Source: CAVUPF01 sp963803755 (GTDB lineage: Bacteria > Actinomycetota > Thermoleophilia > Solirubrobacterales > 70-9). Taken from it: a DNA stretch of 64,000 nt. Shown here piece after piece: positions 45,186-54,017 of this stretch. The stretch spans positions 248,001 to 312,000 of the forward strand of contig CAWDNP010000011.1 of assembly GCA_963803755.1 (NCBI GenBank). Reading direction: 5' to 3'. The position numbers were made by a program, and so were the translations under genes. Each line of letters starts with the position of its first letter. Position 1 is the first letter of the stretch. The notes under the pieces are model-generated. The model was given only the letters and a program-made list of their open reading frames with translations. It ran no database searches and was not told the origin of the DNA.

Positions 45186-45567
45186 TCAGAGGACGGTGTT
45201 GGCGATCTCTTTGGCGAGCGACTCGATCGAGCTCGGCGCCAGCAGGAAGATCAGCCCGAGCAGGGTGATCAGGATGATGCCGACGCGGCGCCGATGTTGC
45301 GCGAGGCCAGCGCCCCGACCAGCAGGCAGCCGGCGAGCACGGTCAGCACCGGCACCGCCCAGCCGCTGAGCAGGGTGCTGAGGCGGCTGCCGGCGCCGAG
45401 CTCACGTTGCCGCCGCCTTCGGTGGCGGAGAGCGACTTGCTCACCGCCGCCTGCGCGGCGGCGGGCGGCCGAGCGGCGGCGACCCGGCGGCGGCGGCGGG
45501 GGCAGCGCCGCCGGCGCCAAGCAACAGCGCGCCGGGCTAAGCCGCGGTGGCGATCTTTCGCTTTCAT
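45186..45567 (-). CDS. VirB2-like two-helix small membrane protein (frameshifted)
   Basis: ATG 45567. A basic start (MKAKDRHRGLARRAVAWR) leads to a processed-type precursor, then LSTLLSGWAVPVLTVLAGCL and, after a shift near 45290, ILITLLGLIFLLAPSSIESL ending IANTVL at 45186. Two hydrophobic helices in a ~125 aa product right before TcpE match the small VirB2/TrbC-like subunits of conjugation operons. Identity is by position and topology only. Confidence 0.55.
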
Positions 45568-45599
45568 CTCTTACCTCCCTCTGGTGTGGTCTGCATGGC

Positions 45600-46482
45600 T
45601 CAGCTCCCGGTCGGGATGACCTCGATGAAGTCGACGTAGGGGCGCTCGCGATAGGCGATCCCGAGTTCGTAGGCGAGCGTGTAGGTGGCGCCGCGGCGTC
45701 GGCGGCGGTGACGGTGACCAGCACGGCGCCGGAGCCGGGGGCGCCGACCCAGGCGACCGCTCGACGCTCTGCAGCGTCAGGGCGATGGTCGGCAGGGTGA
45801 CCGTCGCGTCCGCCGTCAGGTCGGCCTTCAGGTTGGCGGCCGAGCGCCGGCAAGGTAGTTGCGGATCACCCGCTTGACGACCTCCAAGACCGCCGGGTCG
45901 GAGACGCTGCTCGCGCGACCGGCGCCGAGGCCCGGTGTCGACCTCAGGGCGCACCGACAAGCCGGGGTAGCCGAGGAGCTAGAGCGGCTGGCCGGCTGGG
46001 TGGCGCACGCGTCACCGCCAGGTAGACGGGCGCCGCTGGGTGGAGACCTGCGCGGCGACGGTGATCACCCGGCCTCCGGTCAGCGCCGGCTGATCGGAGG
46101 CGACCTCGGCCCAGAGCACGCGCTGGGAGCCCGAGGCGGCGGTGAAGCCGGCGCCGGCTTCGAGCGACCCGGCGAAAGGAAGGGGGCCAGCGCCCGGTCG
46201 CGGGCGCCCGGCTCGGCGGCGTCATAGGTCAGATAGGCGCGGGCGAACTGCAGGGCGAAGTCCTGGCTGGGGGCGTCGGCGCCGCGGCGCCGGGCCGGGC
46301 GGCGCGGCGCGGCGGCGGGAAGAAGGCGACCGCAGGCCGAGCGCGAAGAACAGCGAAAAGCACCGCGGTCGCCAGGTAGCGCGGCGCGCCAGCGCTCGTA
46401 GCCGGGCGGGGCGAAGGCTCTGCCTGCCGCTTTGCACTCGCCCCGAGAGCGCCTCCGCTCCGTCTGTAAGGGCGCCGGCCAT
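45600..46482 (-). CDS. TcpC/VirB8-like transfer protein (frameshifted)
   Basis: ATG 46482 overlaps the upstream stop (ATGA). N-terminal membrane helix (RYLATAVLFAVLRAR region), then FALQFARAYLTYDAAEPGAR, SVLWAEVASDQPALTGGRVI, LKADLTADATVTLPTIALTL, VAWVGAPGSGAVLVTVTAAD and a final segment TLAYELGIAYRERPYVDFIE. This is the two-NTF2-domain layout of TcpC, a bitopic protein linking the channel parts. Several indels must be repaired. The last frame ends IPTGS at 45600. Confidence 0.65.
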
Positions 46483-47085
46483 CAGCGTTCGAAGCCGAAG
46501 TGCTCCCGGCCGCCCGAGCCGCCGCCACCCGGGGGTGGCGGTGGGCTCGGGGGCGGGGGAGCCGGGGCCGGGGCCTGACTCACCGCCGGCGGGGGCGGGG
46601 CGGGGACTTCCACAGGCGAGCCGACAGGCGCCTGCTCTGAGTGGGTTCGCGCTCTGGCTCGCTGCGGTGGATGTCCCGCGCCCGCCGCCGCCCGCTGCGG
46701 TGAACGGGCCTCGGCCTTGGCTTCGGATCGACGGAACGGGCTGGCGCCGATTGGGCGGCGGCGCCGGGGCGCTTGGCGCTGAGCTCTGCGCTCAACGCCG
46801 AGCGCGACGACGTCTGGCTCGCGCTGGGGGTAGGCCGCACTGGAGAGCTCCAGCGCGCCGAGCGTGGCGGCGGCCGCGGCCCCGAGGCCGAGGACCGCGA
46901 GCCGGCGGGTACCCATCGCGGAGCCGGCTGGTGGGCCGGCAGCGCGCGGGAGGCGGTGGCGGCGAGGAGCCGTCCCCTCCCCGCGCGTCCGTTGCCGCGG
47001 CGAGATCTGGGTCCCGCGGAGCGATCGGCTCGGCGATGAGCGACTCATCGCCGAGCACGAAGACGTCGTTTTGCTTTCGTCCCAT
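46482..47085 (-). CDS. Single-pass proline-rich membrane protein (one frameshift)
   Basis: Begins MGRKQNDVFVLGDESLIAEP (cytoplasmic ~50 residues), one frameshift near 46940, then a membrane helix (RLAVLGLGAAAAATLGALEL) and a Pro/Ala-rich outer segment with PAPAPPPPSPPPPPGGGG ending GREHFGFER. The terminal FGF-motif is also found at the end of the neighbouring sigma factor (TESFGFHG), a shared tail that suggests the two interact or are processed alike. No family recognised. Confidence 0.55.
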
Positions 47086-47178
47086 CGTCCGTTTCCCTTC
47101 GGCGATAAGACGAGGGACGAAGGGGGTTCGATACCCCCCTCCCATGGACGGCGGACGGAGCGGCGGTGCCGATAAGCC

Positions 47179-48554
47179 TCAGCCGTGAAAGCCGAAGGAC
47201 TCGGTGCCGCCCTTGCGCGGCGAACCGGAGCTCGTGCTAGACGAAGAAGAGCCTGAGCTTGTCGTCGATGCGTGAGAGGGCGGCGCCGATTCGGCGGGCG
47301 GCGTCGGACTGTGTTCGATCCCGAACTCGGTCTGGCCCTCCTGCGTCGGGGACTCGCTCGGCGCCGGCGTCGAGCTGGGTTCGGAAGCCTTAGAGGAGCT
47401 GGAGAAACTGGATTCGGGCGGCGCCGCGGGCTTCGGTTCGGGGGCAGAAGGTGTGCTTGGTGCCGATGGCGCTTGGGAGATCGGCGCGGAGATCGCCTTC
47501 ACCTTCGCCGGCGGCGAATGGTGAGCGGAGAGGCGACGGAGCGCTGATCCCGATCCCCGGCCCAACGATGCCCGTCGCCAGGCAGGTCGCGGTGGTCGCG
47601 ACGCCGGCGGTGCAGATCGCGGCGATCTTCTGACCCGTCCCCGCCAGGGCGCCGGCGCTGCCGGCGTCGGTCGGCTGTAAGGCGCCGGTCGCCTTGAAGG
47701 CGGCGAAGCGCAGCTTCGCCGCACCGGCCTGGGCGGTCTGGGCGCCGGCGCCGAAGAAACGCCCCAGGTGCTCGATGATCCCCACCCTGCCGCCGAGCCG
47801 GTCCGCCGCAACCCCCGCGACCAAGGCGCCGCCGCCGAACTCGTGCAGGCTGTCGTGGAGACTGGCCAGGAAGGTGCGGCAGGAACCGCAATGCTCGAAA
47901 TGGGCGCGGAGGATGCGCCCCTCAGCCTCGCTTGCCAAGCCGCTCGCCTCCTTCTCAAACAGCGAGCGGCACGCCAGATCGCGCATCTCGGGGCAGAACT
48001 CCTGCCCCTCGATTGCCGCCAGGCGCATTCTCACCTGCGCGGTAGCGCGCAGCAAGAGCTTCTTCGCCGCCGGCAGGCTTAGCGCCAAGTGATCGGCGAT
48101 CTCGGGTGCGGTGAGGCCAAGGCCGAAGCGCAGGACGATCGCCTCGCGGTAGTTGCCCCGCATCCGCCCAAGCGCCTCCTGCAGGCGCACCGCGTCCTCG
48201 CGACTCTCGGCGCCTCGATGGGGGACGAACTAACGCCGGCGCCTCCGCCACCGCCTCCAGCGCCACGGTCGGCTTCGCCGCCCGCGATCGCAGCTGGTCG
48301 ATCGCGGCGTTTCGCACACTGGTGAAGAAGGCGGCGCGCAGGTTCTGCGGCGCCCGGCCCATCTGCATCTGGCGATGCAGGCGGATCAGCACATCGGCGA
48401 CGGCGTCCTCGGCGTCGGCCCGGTTCAGCGAGCCGCCGAAGCGGCGCAGCACGTAGGCCTCCCCAAGCGGGCGCAACTGCTCACACTCGCGCTCAAAGAC
48501 TGCGGCACGGCGCTGCGCCGGCAACGTGCGGATCGCGCCGGCGGCCTCCATCAG
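47179..48554 (-). CDS. Sigma-70-family factor with zinc finger and membrane tail (frameshifted)
   Basis: ATG 48554. Region 2: LRPLGEAYVLRRFGGSLNRA, DAEDAVADVLIRLHRQM, NLRAAFFTSVRNAAIDQLRS. One shift near 48230 gives region 4 (GNYREAIVLRFGLGLTAPEI, LALSLPAAKKLLLRATAQV). Then a zinc-finger-like HFEHCGSCRTFLASLHD, a hydrophobic segment (AAICTAGVATTATCLATGIV), and, after a shift near 47530, a Ser/Pro-rich tail ending TESFGFHG. So sigma and an anti-sigma-like membrane tether are one polypeptide, suggesting release by proteolysis. It probably controls the transfer genes downstream. Confidence 0.7.
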
Positions 48555-48712
48555 GCCGCAGCTCTCCTCGGCAGGGGAACGACGGGGCTCTCTCTCCCAC
48601 ACTGGGCAGTGCGGCTCATCTGCAACAAGACGCAGGGGAGACCGATTTCGATACCCCTCAACAGAAATCTCCTCCTACCCATTCAAGCACCCCAAGCGGT
48701 GGACCATAAACC

Positions 48713-48749
48713 GCGGGAGGCCCCAGCGCCAGGGCGCCGGGCCTCCCGC
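48713..48749 (-). terminator. Rho-independent terminator after the ssb gene
   Basis: GCGGGAGGCCC (48713-48723) pairs perfectly with GGGCCTCCCGC (48739-48749). On the minus strand it is followed by GGTTTATGG, a short T run. It is 16 bp past the stop of the SSB gene. Confidence 0.65.
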
Positions 48750-48764
48750 AGGTTGGGGACCGCC

Positions 48765-49118
48765 TCAGGCCTCCTGATAGTCCTCCCGATCGCCTCCTCC
48801 ATTGCCGGAACCGCGACGTTTGCCGCCACCGAGGAAGTCGACCCGATCGGCGGCGATCGAGTATTCGGAGCGCTTGCCGCCCTCATCGGCCTCCCACTCG
48901 CGGAAGCGCAGCTGGCCCGTAATCGCCACCTGGCGTCCCTTGGTGAGGTACTGCTCGCAGGTCTCGGCCTGACGACCGAAGGCCGAGACGTTGATGTAGA
49001 GCGGCGAGTCTTTGCGGCCGTTGCTCTCCGCGACGCGGATGCTGCAGACCTTCGACTCACCGCCGTTTCTCAGCTCGGGATCTTTGGTCAGGGTCCCGAT
49101 CAGTGTCACCGTGTTCAT
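48765..49118 (-). CDS. Single-stranded DNA-binding protein (1 of 3)
   Basis: 117 aa from ATG 49118. OB-fold with MNTVTLIGTLTKDPELRNGG, ICSIRVAESN-type strand (VCSIRVAESNGRKD), YINVSAFGRQAETCEQYLTK, and VAITGQLRFREWEADEGGKR. The C terminus is short and basic/glycine-rich (GGGKRRGSGNGGGDREDYQEA is longer than the core) and lacks the DDDIPF tip of housekeeping SSB. It is typical of plasmid or conjugative-element SSBs that coat transferred single strands. Intact, unlike its neighbours. Confidence 0.9.
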   Translation of the reverse strand: MNTVTLIGTLTKDPELRNGGESKVCSIRVAESNGRKDSPLYINVSAFGRQAETCEQYLTKGRQVAITGQLRFREWEADEGGKRSEYSIAADRVDFLGGGKRRGSGNGGGDREDYQEA

Positions 49119-49122
49119 CTCA

Positions 49123-50861
49123 CTACCTCTCTTTCCGGGGCCCTGTGGCCCCGATTTCGTGTTCAACGCTCTTCCCGCAAGCGCCGAGCAGCCGCTCCCA
49201 GGCGGGCACGACCCGCACCCGCGAGCTGCGCTCGCATCGCCGCGATCCAGCTGGGCCACGTAGGCCTCCCCGGCCCGCAGTCGCTGCAGCTCGAGACGGG
49301 TTGACCTCGAAGCGGTAGCCGCGGGTGCGGGTGCCCTCCGAGGTGGGGCGCCCGAAGCGGTCGGTGCGGATCGTCGACTGCCAGGTCGGCATCGCGCCGA
49401 TCAGCTGCGCCACCCACTCCGCATCGGCCTGCTCGCCGATCCGGTGACAGACGATCGCCGAGATCGTCGCGCCGATCCGCTCGCGGACCGCGGGCCCGGC
49501 GGCGCGCAGGTCGGCGAGCGTCTGGGTGCCGACCGCGACGCTGAAACCGGCCGCCCGCCCGCGCGCGTAGAGGCGGTCGACGGCCGGTGCCTCCAGCGCC
49601 CCGAACTCGTCGATCGCCGACGAAGGTGCCGACGCCCTCGCCCATCAGAGGCGCTGGCGGCGGCGCCGAGGTCGAGCAGGACCATCTGGGCGATCGCCCG
49701 GCCGACGTTGCCGGTGCGATCGGTGTCGAAGCGGAAGTAGACGACCTCGCGCCGGGCGATCGCCTCGCGCAGGTCGAAGGCCGGGGCGCCGCGGAGGGGT
49801 CGAGCCAGGCGCGCGCGAGATCCGAGGAGGCGAGGTTCTGCAGGCGCGCCCGCAGGCCCGCGACGGCGCGCTGCTGATCGCCCTGCAACCCGGCGATCGT
49901 TGGCGTGACCTCCGCCAGCACCTCCTGGTCTCCGCCGGCGGACGCCAGGTTGATCAGCTCGTCGGGATCGCAGTGCCGAGCGACGCTGGCAAGCGTCACC
50001 GGCTCAGAGCCGGCGTCCAAGACGCGCAGAACGAGGCGCAGGAAGGGCGAGGCGGCCTGGCGGTAAAAGCCGGCGTCGGCGGAGCCCCAGCTCTCCACCG
50101 CGATCAGGCGCTCGGAGCGCTCATCGACGGAGCCGTGGGCGAGCGGGTCATAGCCGCTCGGCCCATCGGGGGAGAAAAGGTGAAAGGGGACGCCGCGGGC
50201 CGCCGCGGCGCCCTGGGCCGCCTCCAGCAGGGCGTGGTCGATCTTGGCCTCCATGACGACCGCGCCGAAGCCCGAGCGGGCCACGTAGTCGACCAAAATG
50301 GCCGCCGAGCGAGGTCGTCTTGCCGGCGCCGGTCGCGCCCGGGATCAGCACATGGCGGCCCGAGCGGGCGCTGCCGCGGCCGACCATCGCCAGCTCGCCG
50401 CGGTTGGTGCGCCCGATCGCCACGCCCTCGGCCAGAGCGCGCTCCGCGCGCTTGCCGCGCTCAGAGCGCCGGGCGCGGGCGGCGTCGAGCAACCCGCGGC
50501 GCTCCGCCGCCGCGATCTCACGATCGCTGCCCGCGCGGCGGTCCTCGAAGTGGGCGTGGACCCCCAGGCCGAGCGTGCCCGCCGCCGCTCCAAGCACGAT
50601 CGCAAGCGAAATAGCCGCGAAACCGAGGCCGAGGACGCCGACCCAAAGCAGCGCCGACACCAGCCCCAGCGGCAATAGGGCCAAAAGCCCCCAAGTCCAA
50701 GCCAATTGGCGGCGGCGCAGATAAAGCGCCGCCAGGGCGCCGAGCCCGGCGGCAGCCGCGAGGCCGGCGCACGTCGCCACCACCAGGTGGGCGAAGGCGT
50801 CCAGGTGATGGAGGGCGGGAAGGCGTGAGGCAGGACTGGAGTAGATCGGCGGGTACTTCAC
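49123..50861 (-). CDS. VirD4-like coupling ATPase (frameshifted)
   Basis: GTG 50861. Two N-terminal membrane helices (AHLVVATCAGLAAAAGLGAL, WGLLALLPLGLVSALLWVGV), then Walker A LIPGATGAGKTTSLG near 50320. After a shift: VVMEAKIDHALLEAAQGAAA, FHLFSPDGPSGYDPLAHGS, IAGLQGDQQRAVAGLRARLQ, then MVLLDLGAA and Walker B GTFVAIDEFGALEAP near 49610, ending ...RGYRFEVNPSRLELQRLRAG. It docks the relaxase-DNA complex to the channel and pumps DNA. Three or more indels are needed. The last ~60 residues are uncertain. A 4-bp gap separates it from ssb. Confidence 0.75.
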
Positions 50862-50935
50862 ATCGACAAGACGTACGCCGCGCGCAAAACGTCCCACCCG
50901 CGCTGCTCGAACCTGGATTTCTTACCATTGAGCGC

Positions 50936-51373
50936 ATGACGATCCAACGCATGGAGCACGTGGGCATCGTGGTCGACGACCTCGTGGCCGCGACGGCGTT
51001 CTTCGTCGAGCTCGGACTGAAGCCGCAGGGCGAAGCGCAGGTCGAGGGCGGTTGGGTGGACCGCGTGGTGGGGCTCGAGGGCGTCCGGGCGGAGATCGCG
51101 ATGATGGAGACCCCGGATGGCCACGGACGGCTCGAGCTGGTGAAGTTTCACGCCCCGTCGGGGCCTGGCGGCGACCGGCACGCGCCGGCGAACACCCCAG
51201 GCATCCGCCACGTCGCATTCGCAGTCGAGGACATCGACGCCGCCCTCGCCGGCTTGCGAGCCCGCGGCGCAGAGCTGGTTGGCGAGGTGGAGCGCTACGA
51301 AGACAGCTATCGGCTCTGCCACGTCCGCGGCCCGGAGGGAATCATCGTCGAGCTGGCGGAGCAGATCGGCTGA
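50936..51373 (+). CDS. Glyoxalase/VOC-superfamily protein
   Basis: 145 aa from ATG 50936. Vicinal-oxygen-chelate fold with two beta-alpha-beta-beta-beta halves. Metal ligands are visible at expected places: His in MEHVGIVVDD, Glu in RLELVKFHAP, His in GIRHVAFAVED, Glu in GIIVELAEQIG. Likely a metal-dependent isomerase, epimerase or dioxygenase-type enzyme; methylmalonyl-CoA epimerase-like and glyoxalase-like are both possible. It is a cargo gene on the plus strand, divergent from the coupling ATPase. Confidence 0.9.
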   Translation: MTIQRMEHVGIVVDDLVAATAFFVELGLKPQGEAQVEGGWVDRVVGLEGVRAEIAMMETPDGHGRLELVKFHAPSGPGGDRHAPANTPGIRHVAFAVEDIDAALAGLRARGAELVGEVERYEDSYRLCHVRGPEGIIVELAEQIG

Positions 51374-51432
51374 GGGCCCCAACGGGCCGCCGGGCGCCGA
51401 CCCGACAATCGGCCCGCAGGCCTGCGGAGCGC

Positions 51433-51705
51433 TCAGCGCCAGCGAGCCGAGGAACCGTAGCCAGAGATCTCCGAACCACGCACCGCCGCCGCGTCGCCGC
51501 GCGACGCCATGTCGCGGCTGATCTGATCGCGCTCGATGCAGCGCTCGATATAGCTGTCGGGCCGGCGAGCTTTGAGTCGGTCGATCTCCGCCGAAGCCTC
51601 GGCGGCGGTGTGTGGATATATGAAGGACTCACCGCGTTGAAGCGCCAAATTACGCAGGTAGCGCAGCTGCTTGGCGCTGGGCAGCTTGTGAGCGGCGCTG
51701 GTCAT
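51433..51705 (-). CDS. Small DUF3072-like protein
   Basis: 90 aa. The core SAKQLRYLRNLALQRGESFI and TAAEASAEIDRLKARRP is a small helical motif found on actinobacterial plasmids and conjugative elements (DUF3072-like). The tail ends ISGYGSSARWR. A very similar tail (GYGSSARWA) ends the partial gene at the right edge of the window, so the element carries at least two paralogues. Possibly a DNA-binding accessory; function not known. Confidence 0.7.
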   Translation of the reverse strand: MTSAAHKLPSAKQLRYLRNLALQRGESFIYPHTAAEASAEIDRLKARRPDSYIERCIERDQISRDMASRGDAAAVRGSEISGYGSSARWR

Positions 51706-51762
51706 CCCAGGCTCACCTCGCTAAAACGAAGCAACAAGGACGTGAGCGGGGGCGAAGAGCGA

Positions 51763-52431
51763 TCACTCTGAGATCTCCTCGACGGTGATCGCCGATTCGG
51801 TACGGGTACGCTCGATCGCCTGCTCGACGAAGGGACGGGTGCGCGGCGCGCAGCGATAGACCACCCGCGTCAGGCGGCCTTCGGCGACCGCCATGCGCCA
51901 GGCGCGCAGGAGCTGGTCCAGGCGCGCCGCGCCCTTGGTGGAGAGCTCAACCTCGATCGCCTCGGCGGGCTCGCCGTCGGCTCCGACGCGAAGCAGATCG
52001 GCGCGGTGAAAACGCCCGCTGGAAAGCGCCGCCGAGAGCAGGCGCTTTCCCTCGGCCCGCTCGCGGGCTCTGATCTCGCGCTCGGAGAGAACCTGGGCCC
52101 CGCCTCGCTCCAGCATCGCAGCGAGCCTCGCGACGAGCGCCTCGTGGCGAATCGTCGCAAGCGATGCCCGGGCGGTGCCCAGTTCAGCGCGACCGCTCGC
52201 CCGCAGGCCGGCCCTGGTGCAGAGCAGCAGGCGATCGCTTTGGCCAAAGCCCGGCTGCACCGCGATCAAACCGGCCTCACGAAGGCGGCGCTCGCGGGTG
52301 ATCGTCACGGTGCGAGCGGTCCCCGCCCATAGGGCGACGGCGCTGCGCGGCGCCACCCCGAGGCGGGCGATGAACTCGAGCACCTCGAGGTCACGCTCGC
52401 TGATCCGATCCGTTCGCTTTCCACCCGGCAT
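51763..52431 (-). CDS. Replication-relaxation family protein 1
   Basis: 222 aa from ATG 52431. N-terminal winged helix (SERDLEVLEFIARLGVAPRS, then TITRERRLREAGLIAV), then a domain with D...ExE spacing, HRADLLRVGADGEPAEAIEV directly followed by ELSTKG, and a final strand TRVVYRCAPR. The arrangement (Asp, ~13 residues, Glu-x-Glu, Lys) resembles a PD-(D/E)xK nuclease core. Proteins of this family occur on plasmids and are proposed to act in replication or DNA relaxation. It lies behind the terminator of the next such gene, so has its own promoter. Confidence 0.8.
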   Translation of the reverse strand: MPGGKRTDRISERDLEVLEFIARLGVAPRSAVALWAGTARTVTITRERRLREAGLIAVQPGFGQSDRLLLCTRAGLRASGRAELGTARASLATIRHEALVARLAAMLERGGAQVLSEREIRARERAEGKRLLSAALSSGRFHRADLLRVGADGEPAEAIEVELSTKGAARLDQLLRAWRMAVAEGRLTRVVYRCAPRTRPFVEQAIERTRTESAITVEEISE

Positions 52432-52486
52432 CGCCCTGACAAGACGAACGAGGAGCCGACGAAGGGACACCGGAGCCAGCGGCGGC

Positions 52487-52524
52487 CCCAAAAAAGGGGC
52501 CCGCCCTCGGGCAGGCCCCTTTTC
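52487..52524 (-). terminator. Rho-independent terminator after the 52552 gene
   Basis: Stem AAAAGGGGCCTGCCC / GGGCGGGCCCCTTTT with a 2-3 nt loop, followed on the minus strand by six T in total. A classic terminator 28 bp after the stop codon. Confidence 0.85.
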
Positions 52525-52551
52525 GCTTCCCTGGCGGACGGTGGGTGAAGC

Positions 52552-53229
52552 TTAGCTCCCCACCGTCGCCAAGTCGTGGATTCCCAGCTTCGCGAAGCCG
52601 TGCTCGCGCTGAGCCCGCTCCACGATCCGCCGGGTGGCCGGCGTGCAGTAGTACTCGACCCCGTCGTAGCGCTCGCTGAGCTCCGCGACGATTTGCGCCA
52701 CCCTCTCGGGCCACTTGTGGCTCAGCTCGACCTCGATCGCATGGCGAGCGCCCGCCAGCTCGAAGGCCCCATCGGCGAGGTGATGGCGGCAACGCCCATC
52801 CTCCCGCGAGAGGGCCCGCTCGCTGACCCACCTTGCCCCCGGATGGCACCTGGCGATCGCCAGGCGAACCTCGTTGACCGCCGCGGTGTGGGCGAGGGCA
52901 CCCACCCCAGGCACGTGGTAGAAGTAACCAGTGCCCGAGACCCGCAGGCCCCGCTTGGTCAACCAGACCCAGGGGTCTGGCTCATCGACCAAGAACCGGC
53001 GCTGGCAAGCGTAACCGTCACGCTCCAGGCGATCGACGATACGGCGCACTTCGGAGGGCCTTTGGCCCAGAAAACGGGCGAGTTGATCGAGTCGAATCGC
53101 CCGCTGCTCAGAGACCAAGACCAACAGCTCGTGGTCGCGATCGCTGAGCGGCCGCGCCGGGCGCTGCTTGGCGGCAGCGGTGTTGTCGTGGTTTGACGGA
53201 CTGTGAGTGGACTGCTTCTGTGTTTGCAT
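52552..53229 (-). CDS. Replication-relaxation family protein 2
   Basis: 225 aa, ATG 53229 inside the outer arm of leader 1. N terminus MQTQKQSTH, then winged helix (LSDRDHELLVLVSEQRAIRL, QLARFLGQRPSEVRRIVDRL), a linker VWLTKRGLRVSGTGYF, then the nuclease-like core: LADGAFELAGARHAIEVELS, HK, with a following IVAELSERYDGVEYYC strand. D, E-x-E and K are all present. Single-gene transcript between leader 1 and a strong terminator. Confidence 0.85.
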   Translation of the reverse strand: MQTQKQSTHSPSNHDNTAAAKQRPARPLSDRDHELLVLVSEQRAIRLDQLARFLGQRPSEVRRIVDRLERDGYACQRRFLVDEPDPWVWLTKRGLRVSGTGYFYHVPGVGALAHTAAVNEVRLAIARCHPGARWVSERALSREDGRCRHHLADGAFELAGARHAIEVELSHKWPERVAQIVAELSERYDGVEYYCTPATRRIVERAQREHGFAKLGIHDLATVGS

Positions 53230-53281
53230 GGACGACCCAGCGCACGCTTTGCGTGCGAAATTGGGAGTCCTGCGAACACAG
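53218..53281 (-). promoter_or_regulatory. Nested-palindrome leader 1
   Basis: Outer arms CTGTGTTTGCA (53218-53228) and TGCGAACACAG (53271-53281) pair 10/11, with an inner hairpin CGCACGC ttt GCGTGCG (53241-53257), and the intervening GGACGACCCA/TGGGAGTCC also pair. The start codon of the 52552 gene (53227-53229) is within the left arm. The same architecture with different arm sequences is found at four other sites in the element. Confidence 0.8.
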
Positions 53282-53309
53282 AACGGGCCCCACTCAAAAA
53301 CAGAGCTCC

Positions 53310-54017
53310 TTACCGTGAATCCGGCGTCGGAATGTCCCGGATGACCACCCTCTTTGACCAGTGTCGATCGGTGGCGAGGCGTTCCATCAACCGGCGAGGT
53401 TCGGGGTTGGCGAAAACGATCACAGCGTCATAGCTCGCCATGAGAGCTTCGATCGGGGAGATCTCGCGCTCCTCGACCTGAACGGTGAGCTTGACCACGA
53501 TCGCGTGGCGCTCGCGGCCAACCGTAACCACGCCGTTGGGCTTATAGCCAGCGGGGCCCTCCTCGCGGCGCAAAGCGCGATAGCTGATCCAACCACCGTC
53601 GGGAACCCGGCCGGCCAAAAACAACCGGACCTCGTTGACCGCCCGCATCCGCGACGTCGCGGCGACCCGCAGCAGATATTTCGAGAACCCCGTCCTTGAG
53701 CGCTTGGTACCGGCGGCACTCAGCCAAACCCACGGCGACTCGCCGACCAAGAGGCGCCCGTAATCGGCATAGCCGCAATGCACCAGATACATCGCGATCT
53801 GGGCCGCATCGGCCTCTTCGCAGTGAAGGAAGCGCGCCAGCTGGTCGAAGGGGATCGCCTGCTGCTCGGCGATCAGGGCCAGCAGTTCGACCTCCCAGAG
53901 CTTGGGCTTTCGCGTACGTCGCTCGGCCACCGGCAACTGCTGGGCCTCGATCCGCTTAAGGACCTCCGCACCCTCCAACCTCAAGCCACCGAGCTGGGAT
54001 TCCCGCGCCCGCCTCAT
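53310..54017 (-). CDS. Replication-relaxation family protein 3, degenerate core
   Basis: 235 aa, ATG 54017 overlapping the ATPase stop by 4 bp. Winged helix (EVELLALIAEQQAIPFDQLA, FLHCEEADAAQIAMYLVHCG) and linker VWLSAAGTKRSRTGF as in its paralogues. In the nuclease-like core the residues are changed: PNGVVTVGRERHAIVVKLTV has Asn for Asp and Val-x-Lys for Glu-x-Glu. It is therefore probably catalytically dead, perhaps a regulatory partner of the intact copies. Last gene of the leader-2 operon. Confidence 0.8.
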   Translation of the reverse strand: MRRARESQLGGLRLEGAEVLKRIEAQQLPVAERRTRKPKLWEVELLALIAEQQAIPFDQLARFLHCEEADAAQIAMYLVHCGYADYGRLLVGESPWVWLSAAGTKRSRTGFSKYLLRVAATSRMRAVNEVRLFLAGRVPDGGWISYRALRREEGPAGYKPNGVVTVGRERHAIVVKLTVQVEEREISPIEALMASYDAVIVFANPEPRRLMERLATDRHWSKRVVIRDIPTPDSR

